Assembly: GCA_016708725.1 (NCBI GenBank)
Contig: JADJFE010000011.1
Span: forward strand, 1-64,000
From: Candidatus Aalborgicola bjergmarkensis
Lineage (GTDB): Bacteria > Pseudomonadota > Gammaproteobacteria > Burkholderiales > Burkholderiaceae_C
Length of the DNA: 64,000 nt
Direction: 5' to 3'
The notes beneath the pieces are model-generated. The model saw only the letters and a list, made by a program, of their open reading frames with translations, did no database searches and was not told the DNA's origin. How positions within the stretch are numbered: position 1 is the stretch's first letter; every line of letters begins with the position of its first letter. Of this stretch, positions 17,518 through 24,880 are shown in pieces. A program made the translations under genes and the position numbers.

Positions 17518-18989
17518 AGGTATTGCATGTTGCAGCGGAAATATTTCCGCTGGTCAAAACCGGAGGATTGGCCGATGTGGTAGGCGCCCTTCCCCAGGCG
17601 CTCATTGAGCAAGGTGCCGATGTACGCCTGCTTTTGCCTGGATTGCCGGCAATCATCAAAGGTGTCGAGGGGCTGCTGCCCGTTTGTGACATTGGCCCCG
17701 TTTTTGGTGCGGGTCAGGTGACTCTGCGCGTGGGGAACATGGTCAACAGCGGAATCGTTGCCTACGTCATTGATGCACCTTACCTCTACCGTAGATCAGG
17801 CAGCCCTTACCAGGCTCCGGATGGCAGCGAATGGTCAGACAACGTACAGCGCTTTGCACTATTGGGCTGGGTTGCAGCCCACATGGCTGCAGGCGAATTC
17901 GATCCTGATTGGAGCCCTGATGTGCTACATGCCCATGATTGGCACGCCGCCATGGCCTGCGCCTACGTCAGTTGCCGCCCCGCCACCAGTGCAGCCACCA
18001 TCTTCACGGTGCACAACCTGGCATACCAGGGCGTTTTCTCCGACGAAGACTTTCATTTGCTACACCTGCCTTCGAGACTGATGGTACCCGGTGGCCTGGA
18101 ATACCACGGCCAATTCTCCTTCATGAAGGCCGGCCTGAAGTTTGCACATCGTGTCACGACGGTAAGTCCGAGTTATGCGCGTGAAATCGCCACCAGCGAA
18201 TTCGGCTGCGGACTGGATGGCGTCATACGTTCACGCGGAGCCAGTGTTTCGGGAATTCTGAATGGTGTTGACGGCGTGGTGTGGGACCCGGCTACGGACC
18301 AGTTTCTGGCGCAGACCTACTCGATTGACTCGCTGGAAGGCAAAGCCGCCTGCAAGGCAGCACTGCAGCAGGAAATGGATTTGCGCGTCGACCCCAACGC
18401 ACCCCTAGTGGCCATGGTGAGCCGTCTGACCTCGCAAAAAGGACTCGACATTTTGCTAGGAGCCCTGACTGCGGTTGCAGAAGACCAGCGTGCCCAGGAT
18501 GCCCAGTTGGTGGTACAAGGAACCGGCGATCCATCCCTGGAAGCCGCGTTCAGGGCTGTGGCCAGAGGCTACCACGGGCGCGTGGCAGTGCATTTGAGCT
18601 ACAGTGAAGCACTGGCTCATCGTGTGATCGCCGGAGCCGATGCGCTGGTTGTGCCCTCACGTTTCGAACCTTGTGGACTGACACAGTTATATGCCTTGCG
18701 TTACGGCACTGTACCCATCGTCCGCCGAGTTGGTGGCTTGGCTGACACGGTTGTTGACTTGAATAACGAAACCCGTGAGGCAGACACAGCAACGGGCTTC
18801 GTGTTCGGCCCACCCACCTCGTCCGCGCTGACGCAAGCCTTCATGCACGCAGTAAGCACCTACCGTGATCGCGACGCATGGTATCGCCTGATGGTGCGCG
18901 GTATGGCGCAGAATTTCTCGTGGGCAGCCGCAGCCAAGCAATACATGACTTTGTACGAAGATGTCCTGAGAGAATACGGAACGCACTAA
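17514..18989 (+). CDS. glgA: glycogen synthase (ADP-glucose type)
   Basis: This GT5 enzyme adds glucose from ADP-glucose to the growing glycogen chain. The 491-residue protein shows the N-terminal substrate loop VKTGGLADVVGALPQAL, LHAHDWHAA, and the C-terminal GT-B donor site VPSRFEPCGLTQLYALRYG with VRRVGGLADTV. The ATG overlaps the glgC stop, so the two synthetic genes are coupled. A compact nested palindrome follows directly after the stop and probably ends or stabilises the transcript. Confidence 0.97.
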   Translation: MKVLHVAAEIFPLVKTGGLADVVGALPQALIEQGADVRLLLPGLPAIIKGVEGLLPVCDIGPVFGAGQVTLRVGNMVNSGIVAYVIDAPYLYRRSGSPYQAPDGSEWSDNVQRFALLGWVAAHMAAGEFDPDWSPDVLHAHDWHAAMACAYVSCRPATSAATIFTVHNLAYQGVFSDEDFHLLHLPSRLMVPGGLEYHGQFSFMKAGLKFAHRVTTVSPSYAREIATSEFGCGLDGVIRSRGASVSGILNGVDGVVWDPATDQFLAQTYSIDSLEGKAACKAALQQEMDLRVDPNAPLVAMVSRLTSQKGLDILLGALTAVAEDQRAQDAQLVVQGTGDPSLEAAFRAVARGYHGRVAVHLSYSEALAHRVIAGADALVVPSRFEPCGLTQLYALRYGTVPIVRRVGGLADTVVDLNNETREADTATGFVFGPPTSSALTQAFMHAVSTYRDRDAWYRLMVRGMAQNFSWAAAAKQYMTLYEDVLREYGTH

Positions 18990-18990
18990 A

Positions 18991-19035
18991 GTAGGTCGGG
19001 TTTCAACCCGACCGTCGGGATAAATCCCGACCTAC
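18991..19035 (+). repeat. nested palindrome (REP-like) after glgA
   Basis: The 45 bases begin GTAGGTCGGG and end CCCGACCTAC, a perfect 10-base outer inverted repeat. Inside are two smaller hairpins, GTCGGGTT/AACCCGAC at 18995-19012 and GTCGGGAT/ATCCCGAC at 19014-19032. This two-hairpin layout resembles REP-type elements and may also serve as a bidirectional terminator between glgA and the convergent CoA-transferase gene. Confidence 0.75.
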
Positions 19036-19045
19036 GGGGTGTAAA

Positions 19046-19951
19046 TCAGCTCAAGGTATACAGGGGAATGTCTTTTTCCAATGCCAGCTGATCAAGTTGC
19101 TGACGGGTTTGGGTCAGCAAAAAAGCTGCTATCACGTGACGGGTTTCGGGTGCAAACATGGCCATGAATTGAAACCTGGTCATGCCCACGGCCTCGGCCA
19201 GAGCAGCCGCAAAGTGCGGCTCCAGGGCCGCGAGCGCCACTCTGCCATCCTTGCAAGGGTAAACGCGGTAACCCGCATGCCCGCCGCCCACCGCTGCGCC
19301 AGGAGTGGTCAGACTCCAGGCACGAGGCAATGCCAAATATGTTGCCGCTTCTGACAGGGCTATCGCATGGCGCATACCTTTTCCAGTCTGCAACTGGTGC
19401 AAACGGGCGGCAAGAACCAATTCAGATGCCATTAACGCACCGCCCATATCGGCAAACAGCGTCGTCGGCAATTCCAGTCCGCACACCAATCCAGCCTCTG
19501 CCTGGTACGTCAGATCATGCCCAGGCTCTTCGGAGCGCACACCCGGCGCACCGACGATAGCAACCAGTGACAGTGCGGGGTAGAGTCGATGCAAGGCTTT
19601 CCACTCCAACCCAAGTTTGCGCAACGCCGAGGGGCGAAAGGACGTCAGCAACACATCGGCCCGGGCCAGTTCCTTGTGCAAAACCTTTTGCCCCTGTCCG
19701 GTTTTCAGGTCGGCACGCAGCACACGCACGCCCTGGTGCAGCACATCGTAAGCAGCCCGGTTATACAGTCCCAAAGGATCACCCAGCGTGCCCGGTGGCG
19801 ACCCTGCAGGCGCCGGTGGTTCCAATTTGATACAAGTCGCCCCCATTTTCTGGCAGCGCATCAACGCCACCGGCCCAGGCACATTCAGTGCCAGACTCAG
19901 AATGCGAACGCCTTTGAGGATTCGGGAAGCTTGATTGGTAGAAGTTGCCAT
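19046..19951 (-). CDS. CaiB/BaiF (family III) CoA-transferase
   Basis: This 301-residue protein begins at ATG 19951, where GGAA gives a ribosome site, and reads ILKGVRILSLALNVPGPVALMRCQKMGATCIKLEPPA, the standard opening of family III CoA-transferases. LFADMGGALMASELVLAARL contains the expected catalytic aspartate region, and RVYPCKDGRVALAALEPHF is the conserved C-terminal part. It is shorter than the 400-residue CaiB type and closer to alpha-methylacyl-CoA racemase-like members (about 300-360). Its substrate cannot be told. It is divergent from the exonuclease gene and isolated from other fatty-acid genes. Confidence 0.88.
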   Translation of the reverse strand: MATSTNQASRILKGVRILSLALNVPGPVALMRCQKMGATCIKLEPPAPAGSPPGTLGDPLGLYNRAAYDVLHQGVRVLRADLKTGQGQKVLHKELARADVLLTSFRPSALRKLGLEWKALHRLYPALSLVAIVGAPGVRSEEPGHDLTYQAEAGLVCGLELPTTLFADMGGALMASELVLAARLHQLQTGKGMRHAIALSEAATYLALPRAWSLTTPGAAVGGGHAGYRVYPCKDGRVALAALEPHFAAALAEAVGMTRFQFMAMFAPETRHVIAAFLLTQTRQQLDQLALEKDIPLYTLS

Positions 19952-20009
19952 TGCCAGGTTCCAACGATAATGCGCCCCATGATAGCTTGCGTGCCCCACG
20001 GAGGACCCA

Positions 20010-21056
20010 TTGAACAACGAGCAACAGCAGATCGAATTTGCATTTGTGGCCGAATTACCTACCGCGCCCACGGTAAAAAAAACACGGCGCAAACGGACTG
20101 TTGCACCTATGGCACCCATAGCCTTGGCTGCTGAAACCGACAACAACGCCGAGGCCATGGCCCGTGTGCTGGAAGCACACCCGGATTACCGCGTCCTGCG
20201 TCGCCTGCAACCGCGCCTGCATTGGCCGGAACCTGTGCCGGGACAAACCATCCGCCACGTTTTGCTGCTGGACACCGAAACAACCGGACTAAACCAAAGC
20301 AAGGACAAAATCATTGAACTGGCCATGTTGCGTATGGATGTCGACATCGCCAGCGGCCTTCCCGTCGGCTTGGCGCAAGTTTACGATGGACTCGAAGACC
20401 CCGGCATTCCCATCTCCAAGGAGATTGAGACGCTCACCGGCATCAGCACGGCAATGGTACGCAACCAGCGACTGGATGAGGGCCGCATCGCCGAACTACT
20501 GGCCGACGTGGACCTGGTGATTGCACACAACGCCGACTTTGATCGGCCTTTTGCCGAAGCACGTATTCCCCAATTCTGTGATCTGGCGTGGGCCTGTTCC
20601 CTGGCTGATATCGACTGGAAGGAGCAAGGACGCAGCTCTGCCAAACTTGAAAGCCTGGCTCTGGAATTGGGTTATTTTTACGATGCACACCGCGCAGAAA
20701 TGGACTGCCACGCCTTACTGGCCATTCTGGCGCGCCCCCTGCCACGTTCGGACAGCACCGGATTGGCGCACCTGATGGCCAAGGCCGAACAACCCAGCTA
20801 CCGCCTGTACGCCAGCAACGCCCCCTTTGACGCCAAGGACAAGCTCAAAGCGCGCGGTTACCGCTGGAGTGCTGAACAAAAAGTCTGGAGCACCCGGATC
20901 GACGGCATGCCTGCACTGCAAGCCGAGTGCGACTGGCTCAAGGAAAACGCCTATAGCCCCTATAACCAATACGCTGCGGCAGTGCAGTTCGAAGAACTCG
21001 ATGCCAAACTGCGCTACGCCAACCGGCCCGCAAAAATGATCCAGCGGCAACTGTAA
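20010..21056 (+). CDS. DEDDh 3'-5' exonuclease (DnaQ/epsilon-like)
   Basis: The 348-residue protein has a Lys/Arg-rich start and an exonuclease domain (about residues 85-245) with all three motifs: LLLDTETTGLN (Exo I, D-T-E), VIAHNADFDRPF (Exo II) and HRAEMDCHALLAI (Exo III, H...D). The last 100 residues (YRLYASNAPFDAKDKLKARGYRWSAEQKVW) form a separate domain seen in stand-alone epsilon-like exonucleases. The start is TTG 20010 with GGAGGA at 20000-20005. A role in DNA repair or RNA trimming is possible; the sequence does not decide. Confidence 0.88.
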   Translation: MNNEQQQIEFAFVAELPTAPTVKKTRRKRTVAPMAPIALAAETDNNAEAMARVLEAHPDYRVLRRLQPRLHWPEPVPGQTIRHVLLLDTETTGLNQSKDKIIELAMLRMDVDIASGLPVGLAQVYDGLEDPGIPISKEIETLTGISTAMVRNQRLDEGRIAELLADVDLVIAHNADFDRPFAEARIPQFCDLAWACSLADIDWKEQGRSSAKLESLALELGYFYDAHRAEMDCHALLAILARPLPRSDSTGLAHLMAKAEQPSYRLYASNAPFDAKDKLKARGYRWSAEQKVWSTRIDGMPALQAECDWLKENAYSPYNQYAAAVQFEELDAKLRYANRPAKMIQRQL

Positions 21057-21070
21057 AGTCTCAGTTCAGT

Positions 21071-21100
21071 CTATAGCCCGCATGGAATGTGCGGGAATAG
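21071..21100. repeat. dispersed palindromic repeat, copy B / possible bidirectional terminator
   Basis: CTATAGCCCGCA (21071-21082) pairs with TGTGCGGGAATAG (21088-21100) across a short loop, with one mismatch. It belongs to the ATAGC...CCGCA...TGCGGG family. It lies in the 66-base gap between the convergent exonuclease gene and the end of the cbb3 oxidase cluster, a good place for a shared terminator. Confidence 0.6.
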
Positions 21101-21122
21101 CTCACAAAACAGGAGCGCAAAC

Positions 21123-21389
21123 CTACTTCCCGGACTTCACTCCGGTCGTTGCGTGGTTGCGTGCCTGGACAGCAGGTACCAGACTGTCCGGGTTATCCGC
21201 CAATGAGCGATTGATTTCAATGCCCTTGCGATAATAGTCTTCATCGACTACCGGGTCTTTGCCCACCATGGCCAAGTACAGGGTAACCAATGATGCAACC
21301 ACCACGACCGCAGGGCCGGCCAACACCAGCCACACGTAACCAAATTTCCACCAGGGGACTTGGGAATCAGCAGCGTTTGCATCGGGCAT
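21123..21389 (-). CDS. FixH-like cbb3 oxidase assembly protein
   Basis: The 88-residue protein has one membrane helix (WLVLAGPAVVVVASLVTLYLA, about residues 20-40) followed by DPVVDEDYYRKGIEINR, the signature of the short FixH/CcoH-like family in Betaproteobacteria. These proteins help assemble cbb3-type oxidase. It starts nine bases after the ccoP stop and ends the leftward cluster. The gene that normally separates the two, ccoG, is missing. Confidence 0.85.
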   Translation of the reverse strand: MPDANAADSQVPWWKFGYVWLVLAGPAVVVVASLVTLYLAMVGKDPVVDEDYYRKGIEINRSLADNPDSLVPAVQARNHATTGVKSGK

Positions 21390-21398
21390 ACAGTCTCC

Positions 21399-22334
21399 TT
21401 ACTTACCGGCCTTGCCACCATTCGACAAGCCCCAGACGTAGGATGCCAACACCTGAATCTGGCCTTCGGTCAGGCGTTCGGCCTGGGCCGGCATCGGATT
21501 GGTTTTGCCGCCATTGACCATGGCAATGATGGCATTTTCGCCAGAGCCATGGAGCCAGATGTTATCGGTAAGGTTAGGAGCGCCCAAGGCCTGATTTCCC
21601 TTGCCGTCAACGCCGTGGCAGGCAGCACACACCATGAATTTAGCCTTCCCCAATTCAGCCCTGGCAGCGTCATGCGGGCTTTTGGAAAGGCTTAAAACAT
21701 AATTGGCCACATTTTTCACATCATCGGCACTGCCCACTGCAGCTGCCATCGGTGGCATATTGCCGATGCGGCCCTTGGTGATTGTTTCCTTGATAGTCTC
21801 CGGTGCACCGCCGTACAGCCAATCGTTATCCGTCAGATTGGGGAAACCTTTTGAACCGCGTGCATCGGAGCCGTGGCATTGCGAGCAGTTGTTCTGGAAT
21901 AAACGCTCACCAATCGCATGCGCCTGCGGATCGCGTGCGACATCCTCTGGCTTCATCGAGGAAAACCGGGCGTACAAAGGCGCAATCTCATCATTGCCTT
22001 TTTTGATTTCAGCGTCGTATTGCCCCCGCTCAGTCCAGCCCAATTTGCCGTTGTAAGCGCCAAGGCCAGGATACAAGGCCAGGTAGGCTAACGCAAACAC
22101 GATTGTGATGATGAACATCCACACCCACCAGCGCGGCAGCGGGTTATTCATCTCGCGCAGATCTCCGTCCCACACATGACCCGTAGTGTTGTCACTGGCC
22201 GTCATGGCTTTGGCCTTGCCACTGAACCACAGCAAAAGAACGCAGGCAAGAATGCTTGCCAGAGTGATGCCGGCTACGTAGAACGACCAGAAGTCACTGA
22301 TAAAGTCATTGGTAAGGTTACTAATGTCACTCAT
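21399..22334 (-). CDS. ccoP: cbb3 cytochrome c oxidase subunit III (di-heme)
   Basis: This membrane-anchored electron-entry subunit has 311 residues, with hydrophobic helices near the N-terminus (FWSFYVAGITLASILACVLLL and WVWMFIITIVFALAYL) and two c-type heme sites, NNCSQCHG and MVCAACHG, each with a later methionine ligand (NMPPMAAA; NPMPAQAE). It passes electrons to CcoO/CcoN. The gene follows ccoQ by 24 bases in the ccoNOQP order. Confidence 0.97.
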   Translation of the reverse strand: MSDISNLTNDFISDFWSFYVAGITLASILACVLLLWFSGKAKAMTASDNTTGHVWDGDLREMNNPLPRWWVWMFIITIVFALAYLALYPGLGAYNGKLGWTERGQYDAEIKKGNDEIAPLYARFSSMKPEDVARDPQAHAIGERLFQNNCSQCHGSDARGSKGFPNLTDNDWLYGGAPETIKETITKGRIGNMPPMAAAVGSADDVKNVANYVLSLSKSPHDAARAELGKAKFMVCAACHGVDGKGNQALGAPNLTDNIWLHGSGENAIIAMVNGGKTNPMPAQAERLTEGQIQVLASYVWGLSNGGKAGK

Positions 22335-22358
22335 TTCTTATCCTTGGGTATCGAGGGG

Positions 22359-22502
22359 TCAATCCTGCTCAAACGGCAAATTGGCCGCTTCTGAAAAGTC
22401 GGCGGAACGCCGTCTGGACCAAGCCCAGCACAGGATGCCGACAAAGATTGCGAAACTGACTACCGTACCCAGGGATCGCAGGGTGTTGATATCGATTTCC
22501 AT
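22359..22502 (-). CDS. ccoQ: cbb3 oxidase small subunit CcoQ
   Basis: The 47-residue frame starts at ATG 22502 and stops at 22359. It reads MEIDINTLRSLGTVVSFAIF, one hydrophobic helix continuing VGILCWAW, then a basic stretch SRRRSADFSEAANLPF. This single-helix protein with a positive C-terminal flank between ccoO and ccoP is the position and form of CcoQ (FixQ), which stabilises the oxidase. Confidence 0.9.
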   Translation of the reverse strand: MEIDINTLRSLGTVVSFAIFVGILCWAWSRRRSADFSEAANLPFEQD

Positions 22503-22526
22503 AGCAAACTCCAGGACACTTATCAC

Positions 22527-23153
22527 TTATTTCAACGCCAGGCCCAAGACCTGTAGATAGGCAACCAGCGCCTCCAGCTCCGTCTTGCCTTGCACCTCGT
22601 TGCCTGCCTTGGTAATCTGCTCGTCGGTGTATGGCACACCCACTGCACGCAAGGCCTTCATGTGGGCAGGCATCACCCCAGCATCAACCAGGGTTTTTTC
22701 CAGCCAGGGATAGGCAGGCATATTGGACTCAGGCACCACATCACGCGGATTGATCAGATGCACCTGGTGCCAGACATCGCTGTATTTGCCCCCCACCCGC
22801 GCCAGGTCCGGTCCGGTACGCTTACTGCCCCACTGGAATGGATGGTCATATACCGACTCTCCAGCCACCGAATAATGCCCATAACGCAATGTTTCGGCCC
22901 GAAACGGACGAATCATCTGGGAGTGGCAGTTGTAGCAACCTTCGCGGACATAAATATCACGGCCCGCCAATTGCAAGGCGGTATACGGTTGCAAACCCTT
23001 GATGGGCTGCGTCGTTGACTTCTGGAAAAACAGCGGAACAATCTCAACCATCCCGCCAGCCAATAAAGCCAGCAGGATCAGCACAATCATCAGGAAGTTG
23101 CTGGTTTCCACCTTTTCATGCGAAAAACCAGTCTGGTTCGTGTTGTTTGCCAT
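22527..23153 (-). CDS. ccoO: cbb3 cytochrome c oxidase subunit II (mono-heme)
   Basis: The 208-residue protein has one N-terminal membrane helix (FLMIVLILLALLAGGMVEIVPLFF) and a c-type heme motif in EGCYNCHSQMIRPFRAETLRYGHYS. The conserved RVGGKYSDVWH and MPAYPWL (distal Met ligand) regions are present. It relays electrons from CcoP to the catalytic CcoN. Only 12 bases separate it from ccoN. Confidence 0.97.
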   Translation of the reverse strand: MANNTNQTGFSHEKVETSNFLMIVLILLALLAGGMVEIVPLFFQKSTTQPIKGLQPYTALQLAGRDIYVREGCYNCHSQMIRPFRAETLRYGHYSVAGESVYDHPFQWGSKRTGPDLARVGGKYSDVWHQVHLINPRDVVPESNMPAYPWLEKTLVDAGVMPAHMKALRAVGVPYTDEQITKAGNEVQGKTELEALVAYLQVLGLALK

Positions 23154-23165
23154 GTTTATTCCTTC

Positions 23166-24602
23166 TCAAGCATGCGCCACGACGGCAGGAACATTTACCA
23201 CGGACGCACGCCCGTTGGTCGCCGTCTTCAGGGTATTCCAGAGCATGATCAGCATGCCCGCCAGATAAAGCAAACCACCCAGCAAACGCAAGACATAAAA
23301 CGGAAAGCTCGCCTTGACCGACTCGACAAAGGTGTAAGTCAAGGTGCCATCGGCGTTGATTGCACGCCACATAAGCCCTTGCATCACACCGGCAATCCAC
23401 ATCGCTGCGATGTAGATCACGATACCGATGGTCGCCGCCCAGAAGTGAATCTCAATGGCCTTGACGCTGTACATCTGCTTCTGACCAAAGAGTCTGGGAA
23501 TCAGATAATACATGGAACCCATGGTCACCAGACCCACCCAGCCCAAGGCACCCGAATGCACATGGCCCACTGTCCAATCGGTATAGTGGCTCAGGGCGTT
23601 GACGGTCTTGATCGACATCATCGGACCTTCAAAGGTGGACATACCATAAAAGGACAAGGACACGATCAGGAAACGCAGGATCGGATCGTCACGCAACTTG
23701 TGCCAGGCACCCGACAGGGTCATGATGCCATTGATCATGCCGCCCCAGCTCGGCGCCAGCAGAATCAGGGAAAAAACCATGCCAAGGGACTGTGTCCAGT
23801 CAGGCAAGGCGGTGTAGTGCAAATGGTGCGGACCCGCCCACATGTAGGTGAAGATCAAGGCCCAGAAGTGGACGATGGACAAGCGGTAGCTGTACACCGG
23901 ACGACCGACCTGCTTGGGAACAAAGTAATACATCATCCCCAGAAAACCAGCGGTCAGGAAAAAGCCGACGGCATTGTGACCATACCACCACTGCACCATG
24001 GCATCCTGCACACCGGCATAAACCGAGTAGGATTTCATCAACCCGGCGGGCACCGCAGCGCTGTTGACCAGATGCAAAAGGGCAACCGCCAGGATGAATG
24101 CACCAAAAAACCAGTTGGCCACGTAAATGTGTTTCACCTTGCGCGTACCGACGGTGCCAAAGAAGACCAGGGCAAAGGCAACCCAGACCAGGGTAATCAA
24201 TATATCAATCGGCCACTCCAGCTCGGCGTACTCCTTGCCGGAGGTATATCCCAGAGGCAAGGTGATGGCTGCAGCCAGAATCACCAGTTGCCACCCCCAG
24301 AAGGTGAACGACGCCAGCTTGTCGCTAAACAAGCGCACTTGGCAGGTACGCTGAACCACGTAGTAGCAGGTTGAAAACAAACCGCAGCCGCCAAAGGCAA
24401 AAATGACCGCGTTGGTATGCAAAGGTCGCAAGCGGCCGTAGCTGATCCACGGAATACCAAAGTTCAATTCAGGCCACGCGAGCTGGGCTGCAATGATCAC
24501 GCCCACCAGCATGCCAACAACGCCCCACACCACGGTCATGATGGCGAACTGGCGCACAACGGTATCGTTGTAAACCGTCGCCTGTTGATTTGCAAACGCC
24601 AT
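23166..24602 (-). CDS. ccoN: cbb3 cytochrome c oxidase catalytic subunit I
   Basis: This heme-copper oxidase subunit reduces oxygen and pumps protons, with very high oxygen affinity. It has 478 residues with about twelve membrane helices. Histidine ligands lie in LRPLHTNAVIFAFGG (low-spin heme), WYGHNAVGFFL and the adjacent GPHHLHYTALPDW (CuB), and DWTVGHVHSGALGW. I chose ATG 24602 because AAGGGG lies six bases upstream; the in-frame start at 24674 falls inside the FNR-type box. Expression is probably induced at low oxygen through that box. Confidence 0.97.
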   Translation of the reverse strand: MAFANQQATVYNDTVVRQFAIMTVVWGVVGMLVGVIIAAQLAWPELNFGIPWISYGRLRPLHTNAVIFAFGGCGLFSTCYYVVQRTCQVRLFSDKLASFTFWGWQLVILAAAITLPLGYTSGKEYAELEWPIDILITLVWVAFALVFFGTVGTRKVKHIYVANWFFGAFILAVALLHLVNSAAVPAGLMKSYSVYAGVQDAMVQWWYGHNAVGFFLTAGFLGMMYYFVPKQVGRPVYSYRLSIVHFWALIFTYMWAGPHHLHYTALPDWTQSLGMVFSLILLAPSWGGMINGIMTLSGAWHKLRDDPILRFLIVSLSFYGMSTFEGPMMSIKTVNALSHYTDWTVGHVHSGALGWVGLVTMGSMYYLIPRLFGQKQMYSVKAIEIHFWAATIGIVIYIAAMWIAGVMQGLMWRAINADGTLTYTFVESVKASFPFYVLRLLGGLLYLAGMLIMLWNTLKTATNGRASVVNVPAVVAHA

Positions 24603-24660
24603 TTTTTCCCCTTCTTCTATGAAACCCGGCGGATTCTCCAACAGGGCATGCGCTTTGAAC

Positions 24661-24674
24661 TTGACTTCCATCAA
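24661..24674 (-). promoter_or_regulatory. FNR/ANR-type binding site upstream of ccoN
   Basis: On the reverse strand the sequence is TTGAT-GGAA-GTCAA, one mismatch from the FNR consensus TTGAT-N4-ATCAA. If its centre is at -41.5, transcription would start near 24626, and GAGAAT at 24633-24638 then falls exactly in the -10 position. This is the geometry of a class II FNR-activated promoter, giving a leader of about 24 bases before ccoN. Confidence 0.75.
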
Positions 24675-24717
24675 GTCAACTCAAAAGTCACACAGCCCGC
24701 GCTAACTTAATGCCGAA

Positions 24718-24861
24718 TTAGTGCTGTGAATCCCTGAAAATTCGTTCACCCTCGGCCTCGATGTCGTCGAACTGGCCTCTGTGAACGGCCCACCAAAGTC
24801 CCCCGAGTATAAAGAACACCAGCGCCACGGATAAAGGAATCAACAAATACAAAATGTCCAT
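24718..24861 (-). CDS. ccoS: cbb3 oxidase maturation protein CcoS
   Basis: The 47-residue frame (ATG 24861, TAA at 24718) reads MDILYLLIPLSVALVFFILG, then GLWWAVHRGQFDDIEAEGER. One membrane helix followed by the WAV-(x)n-QFDD-(x)n-EGERI pattern is diagnostic of CcoS, needed for cofactor insertion into CcoN. It starts 19 bases after the ccoI stop and precedes the ccoN promoter. Confidence 0.93.
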   Translation of the reverse strand: MDILYLLIPLSVALVFFILGGLWWAVHRGQFDDIEAEGERIFRDSQH

Positions 24862-24880
24862 TACATCACCTTCTATCGCC

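Noticed and set aside
24603..24674. Upstream in-frame start of ccoN at 24674
   Set aside because: It lies inside the FNR-type box, has no ribosome site, and would place the start upstream of the inferred transcription start; ATG 24602 has AAGGGG at a good distance.
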